Shown here one piece after another: positions 44,471 through 53,031 of a DNA stretch of 64,000 nt. The first letter of the stretch is position 1. Each line of letters starts with the position of its first letter. Source of the DNA: Lentisphaerota bacterium (GTDB taxonomy: Bacteria > Verrucomicrobiota > Lentisphaeria > Oligosphaerales > JABHEG01); contig JABHEG010000280.1 in assembly GCA_018676675.1 (NCBI GenBank), positions 47,900 through 111,899 of the forward strand, read 5' to 3'. A program made the translations under genes and the position numbers. Below the pieces are notes generated by a model. That model worked only from the letters and a program-made list of their open reading frames with translations. It ran no database searches and was not told the DNA's origin.

Positions 44471-44669
44471 CTATGGACCCTCCGCGAAAAGCCCGCGGAG
44501 GAGGTTCCAGGTTCACGGTTCAGTGGTTCACGGTTGCTTGCAGAACATGATCGGAACGGTTTGTCCTCCGAATAGGGTACAATTGCCTGTCCTCAACCGG
44601 TGAACGGTGAACTTGCCAACCGTGAACCCCGCCGCGGAACCCTTTTCGCGGCGGCTCAAGCTATGGACC
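44471..44669. repeat. Repeat family B, full copy A (double-hairpin, MITE/REP-like)
   Basis: A left hairpin CCTCCGCG/CGCGGAGG (44479-44486 / 44494-44501) and a right hairpin CCGCCGCG/CGCGGCGG (44629-44636 / 44647-44654) enclose about 125 bases. GTTCACGG points inward at the left and CCGTGAAC at the right. CTATGGACC occurs at both ends (44471-44479 and 44661-44669), like a 9-bp target duplication. The interior is recognisably homologous to the copy at 47341-47495. Confidence 0.8.
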
Positions 44670-44706
44670 AAACTGACCTGAAGCGTTCCTCCGGGTCACG
44701 CAGCTC

Positions 44707-45480
44707 TCAATCCCCGCCCGGAGCCCGGCGCTCCATGCCCCGGAACAAAAAGCAACAGCCGAGGCCCATCCGTGACAGCCGGAAACGAAGTGCCACAAGC
44801 AGACAGCCAATGCCGTAGACAAGACTCCGCCTGAAATTGATGGATGACGCCTCAGCGAAGTACTTTGTGGGGCAACTCACCTCTGCGATTTCCTGGTCGA
44901 GCCAGAGGATCTGAGCAAGCATCTGATTGTCGAAGATGAAGTCGTCCGAGTTCACATCCAATGTCAAGCGTCTCAGAAGGCCAGCGGAAAATGCTCGGTA
45001 CCCGGAGTGGTATTCGGAAAGCTTCGCCCCCATGAGAACATTCTCAACGAAGGTGATGAAGCGGTTCGCGGTGTATTTCCAGACGGGCATCCCGTAGCGC
45101 AGAGCCCGGCCCCCGAGAATGCGTGAGCCGAGCACGCAGGAGTACAGTCCATTGCCGATCATCGATACCATGGCGGGGATCAGCTTCGGGGTGTACTGGT
45201 AGTCCGGATGAACCATGACAACGATATCAGCCCCGTGCTCCAGGGCGAGGCCATAACAGGTCTTTTGGTTGGCTCCGTAACCCCTGTTTTCGGGATGAAC
45301 ATGGACAATGGCATCGGGTAGGGATCGGGCGATTTCGGACGTCCGGTCCTGGCTCGCGTCGTCGACGATTATGATTTGGTCGACGTAGTCCTGCCCCGCC
45401 ACTTCCTCATACGTTTTGACGAGCGTCTGCTCGGCATTGTAGGCCGGTAGGATGACGGCCACCTTCTTGTCTTGATACAT
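44707..45480 (-). CDS. Family 2 glycosyltransferase, dolichol-phosphate-mannose-synthase-like
   Basis: 257 residues. GT-A fold start VAVILPAYNAEQTLVKTYEE, then DQIIIVDDASQDRTSEIA, VHPENRGYGANQKTCYGLAL and metal-site region VVMVHPDYQYTPKLIPAM. SEYHSGYRAFSAGLLRRL is typical of the DPM1/GtrB-like branch. Such enzymes charge a polyprenyl phosphate with a sugar for periplasmic glycosyltransferases. The upstream gene encodes a membrane enzyme of exactly that kind, so the pair is likely functional together. Both are bracketed by repeat family B. Confidence 0.87.
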   Translation of the reverse strand: MYQDKKVAVILPAYNAEQTLVKTYEEVAGQDYVDQIIIVDDASQDRTSEIARSLPDAIVHVHPENRGYGANQKTCYGLALEHGADIVVMVHPDYQYTPKLIPAMVSMIGNGLYSCVLGSRILGGRALRYGMPVWKYTANRFITFVENVLMGAKLSEYHSGYRAFSAGLLRRLTLDVNSDDFIFDNQMLAQILWLDQEIAEVSCPTKYFAEASSINFRRSLVYGIGCLLVALRFRLSRMGLGCCFLFRGMERRAPGGD

Positions 45481-45546
45481 CGCGTCGTATCCCTGGTAGT
45501 GCAGGCCGAGTAGGCCTGCGGGAGCAAAAAAAACGTCCGGTGCGGA

Positions 45547-47295
45547 TCAGTCCTGCCGGCGCACAGTATTCCGCCTGTGAACGTAGACGGTCGTAGCGTA
45601 CTTGTCGAGGGTCCGCCCCACCTCCTGATAGTCAAAGGCCGCCGGATCGCGCTCAAAGCGGTCCATGGTCGTGGCTTCCCGAGCCCAGAACGAGGACCCC
45701 CTGAGATAGCTGTCCACAACGACAAAGTCGTACCTTCCCGCTTCGAGTTGGGCCACCGACAGTTCCTTCACCGTCACCGCCTCGTAATCTGTGGTGAAAG
45801 GGTACGTGCCGTACGCCAGGGGATGGAGCCCGGCGATCACGGCAGGGCCGCCGACCGGATCGAGAGCTCGCATTCTGCGCATCAGTTCCTGATTTGACGG
45901 CTTCCCGGGAAAAATCGGATGCATGAACCAAAGTGCGCTGAGAATCGACACGACGGCCTCTGCTCGACGGCAGGTGAGCCAGCTGAAGAGTCCGTCCATC
46001 GACCACGCGATCCACAAGAAGAGAACGGGGATACAGGACATCCAGTACCGGGGATCAGGGATATGGAGCAGAAGAGACACGGACGCAGCCGCCCCAAGGC
46101 ACAGAAGAACCATCGGGGTGGGACCGAACACTGTCTCGGGGCGCCTGGACCGATCAAGCCACCCTTTGGGAAGAGTGCGCAACCGAACGAATGCCCCCAG
46201 GCAAAACAGCAGGAGGAAGCAGGAGATCTGAGCAATCTCGCCCCGTTTCCCGTAAACCGCCGGGATGAACAGCGAGCGATGCCGAAGAAGCCCCGGAACC
46301 AGAATCACGGAATTGATCGCTCCATTCAGGACGAGGTACTTGACGACTTCCTTCGGGTTGTGCTTCAGGGCATCGCTGAAACCCTCGGGATGGCCGAAGA
46401 CCTCATCGGTCAGTTCAGAGTATTCCACCATCGTCGAGATTCGGAGTTCGGGATGAAACTTCGAGTACAGACTGGTATAGCACTGGTTCAGCCCCAGCAG
46501 CAGATACCGGTCAAAGTCAACCGATCGGTCCCGACCGCCAATGACGGTGGAGAAGGAGGCTATGAGGACAGCCAGCATGGTCCAGGCCGAGATGGTCGAC
46601 CACTTCTCTGACCCGGAGAAGCGGTTGCGCCAATGGGCCACGAGAAGGCATGCCAGATAGAGCGTGTAGAGGGCAAAGGGAGCCCAATATTCGAGACGGC
46701 ATTGGGAAGCCCACAGGCAGGCAGTGAGGAAAAATAGGGATCGGGGAACAGAGTTCTTCCGAACAACAAGTATGAGAGACGGGAAGATTATATTAAGAGC
46801 AAACACATTAACATTGCCAAATTGAACATATGGAATCGTCAACCGACAACATGCCCAGAACGCACAGACAAATAGTATTGACCAATCGCTCTTGAGACAT
46901 CGGAAGCTACGAAGGAAGAGCGCCATACACATGACTGAAAACAGCGAGGTAAGGAAACGACAGATGGTATGCGCGGTCAAAGGGTCCGGGGTCAGGAAAC
47001 GGAAGACGAGCATATACGCCAGGTAGTACGGGTTGACGGAGAGGCGCCCCTCGGCCAAGTGCCTGGCAGCCATTTCAATGTGCACCCCCTCATCACCAAC
47101 GGGGACGCTCGTTCCCCAGACTCCCCAGGACATGAAGCAGACCAGGAGCACAAGAACGCCCAGCAGCACCGAAACGGGCCAGCGTTGCGGAACATCAGAG
47201 CCCGTCCCGTTGGGACTGCTGGCCTGAAGGGGTCCGGCCTCGTCACGGGCACAGTCTACGGCAGCCTGTGAAGCGGTCTGAGGCGTCGAAACCAT
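45547..47295 (-). CDS. Polytopic membrane glycosyltransferase (GT-C, ArnT/PMT-like)
   Basis: 582 residues with about ten membrane helices. After the first helix the periplasmic loop carries GDEGVHIEMAARHLAEG, the acidic DE catalytic motif of GT-C enzymes that use polyprenyl-phosphate sugars. LEYWAPFALYTLYLACLLVA and later helices follow, and a short soluble domain (MRRMRALDPVGGPAVIAGLH) ends the protein. It probably receives sugar from the adjacent DPM-like enzyme. An AT-rich patch around 46780-46850 contrasts with the surrounding GC-rich sequence. Confidence 0.78.
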   Translation of the reverse strand: MVSTPQTASQAAVDCARDEAGPLQASSPNGTGSDVPQRWPVSVLLGVLVLLVCFMSWGVWGTSVPVGDEGVHIEMAARHLAEGRLSVNPYYLAYMLVFRFLTPDPLTAHTICRFLTSLFSVMCMALFLRSFRCLKSDWSILFVCAFWACCRLTIPYVQFGNVNVFALNIIFPSLILVVRKNSVPRSLFFLTACLWASQCRLEYWAPFALYTLYLACLLVAHWRNRFSGSEKWSTISAWTMLAVLIASFSTVIGGRDRSVDFDRYLLLGLNQCYTSLYSKFHPELRISTMVEYSELTDEVFGHPEGFSDALKHNPKEVVKYLVLNGAINSVILVPGLLRHRSLFIPAVYGKRGEIAQISCFLLLFCLGAFVRLRTLPKGWLDRSRRPETVFGPTPMVLLCLGAAASVSLLLHIPDPRYWMSCIPVLFLWIAWSMDGLFSWLTCRRAEAVVSILSALWFMHPIFPGKPSNQELMRRMRALDPVGGPAVIAGLHPLAYGTYPFTTDYEAVTVKELSVAQLEAGRYDFVVVDSYLRGSSFWAREATTMDRFERDPAAFDYQEVGRTLDKYATTVYVHRRNTVRRQD

Positions 47296-47340
47296 CGGAA
47301 ACTCCTATGTGAGCGTTACCAGTTGGGCACATCACCTAGA

Positions 47341-47495
47341 CCTTCCGCGAGAAGCCCGCGGAAGGGGTTCACGGTTCAATGGTTCACGGCTGGTTTCCAG
47401 GCATGATCCAGGCGGCTTCTCCTTCGAATTGGGCACACTTGCCTGTTCCCGACCTCTGAACCGTGAACTCCGCCGCGAAGCCCTTTCCGCGGCGG
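47341..47495. repeat. Repeat family B, full copy B
   Basis: Left hairpin CCTTCCGCG/CGCGGAAGG (47341-47349 / 47357-47365) and right hairpin CCGCCGCG/CGCGGCGG (47470-47477 / 47488-47495), with GTTCACGG inward at the left and CCGTGAAC at the right. One left-stem pair is T-A here and C-G in copy A, a compensatory change. It lies between the GT-C gene and the next glycosyltransferase. Confidence 0.8.
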
Positions 47496-47535
47496 CTCTG
47501 CCTACCATAGCCCTTCCCACCGGACTGTTCGCGCA

Positions 47536-48510
47536 TCAACCGCAGTGATGGTAATACCGCCGCAACAGGATGTTGATCTGATGGCGACCTGCTCGCAGCA
47601 CGCCCCGGAGACGAGCTTTCACGCCTCCGCCCTGAAGTCGGGCGCTCGACGCGGTCCCAAGTTCCCGGTGGGCTGTCAGGGCGGTGATGTAGGGTTCGTA
47701 CAAGCCCTGCCGTACAGCCGCGGTCTGGCTCACCCCATAGGATGTGAGGTTGAGATCGTACCAATTGGGGCGGATCTCCCGTAGACCATGGAAATGGAAG
47801 AAGACCACGGGAAGGCCATCCACCTGGGGCCGACCGTTCTCGTGCGTGACGTTGTATTGTCCAAGGTTCCACGGGGCCACGTTTGCTCCAGCGTGCTCAA
47901 GAACTCTCACGCCGGGGAAACGTTCGGGCCAGTCATCCAGGTATTTCTGATCCGCGTATTTGCCGTCTTCATGCCGGTCGAAGCACCACTCAATGCACCT
48001 CTCACGCCACCAGCGTAAGCACGCCAGTCCCCTTTCGTCCCGGCGAAATGTCAGCCAACCCACGTTGTAGATGCCATTCTTGAGGAACGCTTCCGCGTTG
48101 CGAGCGTATCGATGGGGAATGATCGAGACGGAATCGCTTCCCAGTTCATCGAACAGGCAAGCGGGGTCCTCAAAGAAGAAGAGATCGGCATCCAGATACG
48201 TCACCATCTGAACATCAGAATCACGCTCCAGAACGAAGAGCGGCCAGGAAGGAGTGATGGTGAAGTAATACTCCACAATCCCTCGAGTCGGCTTCACCCT
48301 CAAGAGCTCCTCATCACCCTCCTCGAAATCAGCCAGAGCAATGGGGACGACGTCGGGGTCATTCCGGTCTGTCAGCAGCGTGTAGCACTCAGGTGATAGA
48401 CACAAGACCCAGAGCCGGAAAGGGCGTCGACAGTGGCACCGCAACGAATCCAGGAGGGCCAGCCCCCGGCTCGCGAAACGATGGTCAAAGTATGTACAGA
48501 ACTCATACAT
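47536..48510 (-). CDS. Nucleotide-diphospho-sugar transferase-like glycosyltransferase
   Basis: 324 residues. MYEFCTYFDHRFASRGLALL opens an alpha/beta domain. QMVTYLDADLFFFEDPACLF contains the DxD metal motif, and KNGIYNVGWLTFRRDERGL resembles the acceptor-side part of GT8/GT77-like enzymes. DQKYLDDWPERFPGV and VVFFHFHGLREI complete the fold. Cytoplasmic. The donor sugar is not predictable. A short Arg-rich amphipathic tail may touch the membrane. Confidence 0.77.
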   Translation of the reverse strand: MYEFCTYFDHRFASRGLALLDSLRCHCRRPFRLWVLCLSPECYTLLTDRNDPDVVPIALADFEEGDEELLRVKPTRGIVEYYFTITPSWPLFVLERDSDVQMVTYLDADLFFFEDPACLFDELGSDSVSIIPHRYARNAEAFLKNGIYNVGWLTFRRDERGLACLRWWRERCIEWCFDRHEDGKYADQKYLDDWPERFPGVRVLEHAGANVAPWNLGQYNVTHENGRPQVDGLPVVFFHFHGLREIRPNWYDLNLTSYGVSQTAAVRQGLYEPYITALTAHRELGTASSARLQGGGVKARLRGVLRAGRHQINILLRRYYHHCG

Positions 48511-48542
48511 GTGTCACGTCCGGGTGGAACAGAGTCGTCGTC

Positions 48543-49367
48543 TCAGAGCTCGGTGGAGCCGCGTGAAGCCGCCCCGGAGAGAGCCCAGATCATTCCACGG
48601 TATGCGACTCCGGAAGCACGTTCGTCACAGTCGAAGATCGCCTGCTCGTCATAGACCGGGGCCAGCTCCTGTCGAACCGTATCGACGTCCAGCAGCCAGG
48701 CGGGATAGGATCCGGGATAGATGTCCGGATGGACTCGTTGCACAGTGAGACGCGGACTGCCGCTGGAAAAGGGCATCCGGTCGATCAGGATATACGGGAA
48801 CCGCCGAGCTGCCGCGTCGCGCAGGAACGCCGCAGGGTCAGGCAAGTACTGCAGAACACTCGAAAGCAAGAGCACATCAGCCGGGCTCTCGGCGAGAGCG
48901 TCGTCGATCGTGTCAAAGAACCGCAAAGGCTGGTCGACCAAACAGCGCCTTCCGCTGGCCACAGTGTGCGGTTGCTCAACAACATGCCACCGCAAACTGT
49001 CGAGAGGCGAAAGGAACTCGCGACAGTGGAAGTAACTGCTCCCGAGCGCTCCCCCGAAGTCCAGGACACACAGGCGATTGCCGTTGGCACCGGCGGCTCT
49101 GAGGAGGGTCGCCAAGACGGGCCAGGAGTAGGGGATCTCGTCGAGGAGAACAGAGTCGCGCTCTGCAGGAGCCCGTCCCTCCGCGACGTCTATCGTGGCC
49201 GCTTCTACGCGAGCCAGGATCTCAGCCGAGTCATACCCCACGGCTTCCTCGCTCGCTTCGGCCCAGGATTCGTAGTTGCCGAAGAATCCGTAACTCCTCC
49301 GGCAACGCTGCAGGAGCGCGAGCAAGGCGGGGGGAAGACACTGTTTGAGGCACTCACGCAACGTCAT
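48543..49367 (-). CDS. TIGR04325-type putative methyltransferase
   Basis: 274 residues. The N-terminal GFFGNYESWAEASEEAVGYD is characteristic of the TIGR04325 (LIC12133-like) family found in O-antigen clusters. The SAM-binding fold is visible as LCVLDFGGALGSSYFHC, LRWHVVEQPHTV, DVLLLSSVLQYLPDP and YILIDRMPFS. The substrate is likely a sugar or glycan end group. Its start overlaps the stop of the radical-SAM gene (ATGA). Confidence 0.83.
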   Translation of the reverse strand: MTLRECLKQCLPPALLALLQRCRRSYGFFGNYESWAEASEEAVGYDSAEILARVEAATIDVAEGRAPAERDSVLLDEIPYSWPVLATLLRAAGANGNRLCVLDFGGALGSSYFHCREFLSPLDSLRWHVVEQPHTVASGRRCLVDQPLRFFDTIDDALAESPADVLLLSSVLQYLPDPAAFLRDAAARRFPYILIDRMPFSSGSPRLTVQRVHPDIYPGSYPAWLLDVDTVRQELAPVYDEQAIFDCDERASGVAYRGMIWALSGAASRGSTEL

Positions 49368-50974
49368 GGTGAAGACACTCCGTCCGTCCCTGGAGAGACG
49401 AGAAGACCGAGTCGCTTCAACCGGGCTCGTTCCAGGGCAACATGCGTGTGGCCATACAACGCATCATAGGCCTTCCCCAGCCCCGCGAGAGGGCCGGAAG
49501 ACGGCAATCGACGGCGTACAGGGTCAACCAGGATGCGGTGTGCACGCCCCACGTTGAGTTGGAGGCGTCCCAGGCGCGTCGCTGTCCGGTTCTCGCTCCC
49601 GGCCTTCGCTTCCCGGTATGCCAGAGAGATGTCCCGATGGGCGTCGAAAACGCCCTGGTCAGACATGGCTGAGAAGTTGACCAGAAGCCGGTCCAGGCCC
49701 TTCGCTTGTCCCTGGGGAGGGAAGAACATGTCATAGAACTCACGATGGCTTGTCAGCAACCCCTTCTCGAAGGCCAGATCATAGAGCGAAGATCCCGGGA
49801 AGGGAGTGGCAATCGTGAAGGTGTAGAAAATGTTCGGGTTATCCCGCACGGATTCACGCATCAGGGAGATGGAAGCCTCCACATCATCGCGGGTCTCGCT
49901 GTCCTGCCCAACCATAATCGACACGGTCGGGATAATCCCGACTCGACGCAGTCGTTGCAGGCCCTTGAGGACGACCTCCGACGTGCAGTTCTTACCGATG
50001 ATCTTGAGCATCCGGTCTGACCCCGACTCGATACCCAAGCCCATCACCCGACACCCTCTGTCGCTCAGTTCCTGCAACAGCTCATCGCTCATGCGGTCGA
50101 GGATATCGAACCGGGCCGAGACCGAAAAGTCCACCGGCCGATCCAAGGCGGCGATCTCGCAGGCAAGCTGCTCGGCCCGACGCGGATTGCAGACCGCCAG
50201 GTCATCCGAGAAGTAGAGCATCGTCGCGTCGAACCGTTTCAGGCCCTCGGCTGCTTCGGCCATCATCTGGGGTAGCGCTCGGTAGCGCGGCTTGCTGTGA
50301 TGGTAACAGAAGTTGCAGCGGTACGGGCAGCCACGCCCGCCGTGTACATTTACGACCCGGTCACGGTAGCGCCAGTGAGGCTGAATGATGTGTTCGGCAT
50401 ACCAACGGCCGACAGGAAGCCACTGGTCCGTCGGGAAGAGCTCATAGGGAACGGGAGGCAGGTCGGAAAGGTCCTGGAAGTACTCTCCGAGGCCGGTAAG
50501 GATGACGCTGTCGCCCTGACGAATCGCCAAGCCTCCCACCTCGGCCACATCACGCCCCTCGCGAAGCGCGGTCACGACTTGGTGCAGCACGATCTCACCT
50601 TCACCAATCACCCCGACATCAGCACCAGTGACAGTGACGGCAAACTCCGGGATAGGGCTGACCATCTGGCCACCAATCACGACCGGAAAATTACGCCCTG
50701 ACGCGTCGAGGTCCGCGATGATCGAGCGAATGTCCTCTAGCTCCGGGTAGAGATTGCCGAACCCAACCAGGACCGGCTTCAGCGCCAGGATGTCGCGCAC
50801 CAGGTCGTCGAAACTGGAAGCAGCCGAGCGGCGGAACAGGATGCGGACATCTTCACCGCAGGACTTGAGATGCCCGGCAAGATAGGCGTAAGACAGCGGG
50901 AATGTGAACCCGATTTCACGCGAGACCAACACCACCGGGCCACGGGTGTTGGCAGACGACACATTGCTCTTCAT
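49364..50974 (-). CDS. B12-binding radical SAM protein
   Basis: 536 residues. An N-terminal cobalamin-binding Rossmann domain (SYAYLAGHLKSCGEDVRILF, VLVGFGNLYPELEDIRSII, VVIGGQMVSPIPEF, GVIGEGEIVLHQVV) is followed by the radical SAM barrel. Its cluster motif CPYRCNFCYHH lies near residue 215, and GLGIESGSDRMLKIIGKN is the usual SAM-site segment. It probably carries out a C-methylation or another radical reaction on a glycan or lipid. Its place between glycosyltransferases and a methyltransferase supports glycan modification, but the reaction is inferred. Confidence 0.87.
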   Translation of the reverse strand: MKSNVSSANTRGPVVLVSREIGFTFPLSYAYLAGHLKSCGEDVRILFRRSAASSFDDLVRDILALKPVLVGFGNLYPELEDIRSIIADLDASGRNFPVVIGGQMVSPIPEFAVTVTGADVGVIGEGEIVLHQVVTALREGRDVAEVGGLAIRQGDSVILTGLGEYFQDLSDLPPVPYELFPTDQWLPVGRWYAEHIIQPHWRYRDRVVNVHGGRGCPYRCNFCYHHSKPRYRALPQMMAEAAEGLKRFDATMLYFSDDLAVCNPRRAEQLACEIAALDRPVDFSVSARFDILDRMSDELLQELSDRGCRVMGLGIESGSDRMLKIIGKNCTSEVVLKGLQRLRRVGIIPTVSIMVGQDSETRDDVEASISLMRESVRDNPNIFYTFTIATPFPGSSLYDLAFEKGLLTSHREFYDMFFPPQGQAKGLDRLLVNFSAMSDQGVFDAHRDISLAYREAKAGSENRTATRLGRLQLNVGRAHRILVDPVRRRLPSSGPLAGLGKAYDALYGHTHVALERARLKRLGLLVSPGTDGVSSP

Positions 50975-51028
50975 GTTCGCCTTTCTACAGGACTGAGAAC
51001 GTGAGTAAAGGGGATGCCCAGACCGGCG

Positions 51029-52216
51029 TCAGAGATACTGTTGGAGCGTCTCCATCAGTTCGGCCATCCGCGCTTCGTAGGTGTAATCGTGCAAAACACG
51101 AGCCTGGCCGGCAGTACCGATGGCAGCACAGCGTCCGGGCTGATCCAGGCACTCCTTGATCAGTTCGGCGCACTCGTCCGCCGAATGGTAGGCCAGGACT
51201 TCGGTACCGATGGCAAAATAGTCGCTCAAATTGCTCTTTGCGTCCGTGACCAGGGCGGCTCCCATGCCCGTTGCCTCGAAAAGGCGCATGTTGTTGCAAT
51301 ACTCACCGGCGATGCCGATGTGATGGTTCAAGGCGATCTTTGAGCGAGCGAGTACACCGTACATCTCGCTTCCCCACACCGGACCGTGGTGTCGGACCTT
51401 GAGCGGCGACCCCGCACGCAAATTCTCGCGCCCCTGTCCCCAGATCTCCAGCGGGATCCCTCCGCGGCACAACGCTTCCAGCAATTCACCGCGGCTCCGG
51501 TGGTGGAATGACGCGCTGCCGACGAATGAAACGGGCAGGTCACGCTCAGGCGCAGGGGGGACGCGTTCGAGCACGCGGGGATCAAAGGCAAAGCGGTGCA
51601 GTTCGGCTCTGAGCCCAAGTTCCCGGAAACGCGCGACGTAGTTCGGCAGCGATGAGAGCATCAGGTCATAGTGCAGAAGGTCAGCATCCGGAGGGAGGGG
51701 AGCCGCGATCTGGCCAACCAGAAGTCGCGTCTGATCTCGGCGTTCAGCCAGAAACTGGTTGCTGATTCCATCAAGCGCCTGATTCAGAATGACGTCCGGG
51801 CGGTAGTGCCGGATCTGCTGGTCCAGAATGTCGTACAGCCAGTCATTGCGGGAGTCCAGCCAGTTCAGAAACGGCCGAAACATGCGCTTCACGTGCCGGA
51901 GGCCGGTCTGACCCAGACGACGACGCAACGCCTGAAGTGACGCATGCCACCCGGGCTCTATCACGGCAGGTGGGGTGACGTCTTCGGTATTCTCACGGGC
52001 CCACGCCGCCTGGAGATGCTGGTTGTTGGCATGGATTTCCCGGGCATCATGCCCTAAGGCGCGCAGGTTGTGCGAGTAGAAATCCGCGACACCGAACAGG
52101 CTTGCACTACGAGCCTGCATCTGAGTCTCGTAGTCCGCGTCTTTCAGCGCCGGGTTGTTGGCATAGAACTGGGCTAGGAACGCGTCGTAATCGGTGTTGA
52201 GAATGAGTATGCGCAC
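51029..52216 (-). CDS. CgeB-like glycosyltransferase (GT-B fold)
   Basis: 395 residues from GTG 52216, overlapping the preceding stop by one base. MRILILNTDYDAFLAQFYA begins an N-terminal Rossmann-like half. The C-terminal half has VSFVGSASFHHRSRGELLEA, WGQGRENL and the donor-binding region NHHIGIAGEYCNNMRLFEAT with GAALVTDAKSNLSDYF. This is typical of CgeB/YkvP and Glyco_trans_1_2 enzymes. The sugar is unknown. Confidence 0.83.
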   Translation of the reverse strand: MRILILNTDYDAFLAQFYANNPALKDADYETQMQARSASLFGVADFYSHNLRALGHDAREIHANNQHLQAAWARENTEDVTPPAVIEPGWHASLQALRRRLGQTGLRHVKRMFRPFLNWLDSRNDWLYDILDQQIRHYRPDVILNQALDGISNQFLAERRDQTRLLVGQIAAPLPPDADLLHYDLMLSSLPNYVARFRELGLRAELHRFAFDPRVLERVPPAPERDLPVSFVGSASFHHRSRGELLEALCRGGIPLEIWGQGRENLRAGSPLKVRHHGPVWGSEMYGVLARSKIALNHHIGIAGEYCNNMRLFEATGMGAALVTDAKSNLSDYFAIGTEVLAYHSADECAELIKECLDQPGRCAAIGTAGQARVLHDYTYEARMAELMETLQQYL

Positions 52217-53031
52217 TAGCGGTCGCCTCCCTCCACGGTCTCGGCCACCAGCAATCCCTTACCCACCGGCAGGATTCCCTCAACCCTCAGCCAGGGGAGT
52301 AGAGCCCACCTCCGCGCGACCTCAAGTTCAGCGTCCCGCCAGGCATCGTCGAGAACAATCATCGCCCCGGGAGAAAGGAACTCGGCAACACTGAGAGCAG
52401 TAGGGAAACGATCCCCCGCAGGACCGTCCACGACGAGGAGGTCGACCCCACGTTCCCCCAAAGAGGCAGAGAGCTGACCACCGTCAATGGCATAGCAGAC
52501 AGACGCCTCTCCCTCGAATTCACAGGGCTGAAGAGGGGCGTGCAGAACATCACAGACGTCAGACAGGCCATGCTTCGAGAGCAGGTCCCGGGTCTTCTGA
52601 GCGTACTCCTGGCTCTGTTCGATTGATATGACCGCCGGCCCGGCCGAAACGCAACCAGAGGTGCGCATGAACTGGCCCAGGCAGAGCGTACTCACGCCGC
52701 TGCCGAATTCCATGATCAGGGCTGGTCGCCGCGCCGCGACCATTCTCCCGAGGGCCTCAAGCGTGTCGACGGCCATGGTCCACATTCCCAGTTCCTCTTC
52801 ACCCAGCCACTCCGAGAGTACATGGTCGCCAATATCCCGACCCGGGGCCAGGTAGCCCGACGGGTGAGGTTCGAGGGCGTCGGGCGTGCGAGACTTGTTC
52901 CGAGCCGTCAGGGCGTCGTCCAGAGGAACAGGACCGGAGCACTCGCGGATCAGCTGGCGCAACGCCAACTGTGCCCTGAGCTTGCGCCTCCTGACATGGC
53001 TGAACAGTGTCCGGATAGTCAGTCGTTGCAC
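52216..53031 (-). CDS. Class I SAM-dependent methyltransferase (Methyltransf_24-like)
   Basis: 271 residues. The GTG start at 53031 has GGGAG 6 bases upstream and overlaps the flippase stop; the longer upstream frame is an antisense-like artefact inside the flippase. The SAM site is ALIMEFGSGVSTLCLGQFM, then PAVISIEQSQEYAQKTRDL, VDLLVVDGPAGDRFPTAL and MIVLDDAWRDAELEVARRW. This order fits O-methyltransferases that act on polysaccharides. Coupled to both neighbours by overlaps. Confidence 0.8.
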   Translation of the reverse strand: MQRLTIRTLFSHVRRRKLRAQLALRQLIRECSGPVPLDDALTARNKSRTPDALEPHPSGYLAPGRDIGDHVLSEWLGEEELGMWTMAVDTLEALGRMVAARRPALIMEFGSGVSTLCLGQFMRTSGCVSAGPAVISIEQSQEYAQKTRDLLSKHGLSDVCDVLHAPLQPCEFEGEASVCYAIDGGQLSASLGERGVDLLVVDGPAGDRFPTALSVAEFLSPGAMIVLDDAWRDAELEVARRWALLPWLRVEGILPVGKGLLVAETVEGGDR

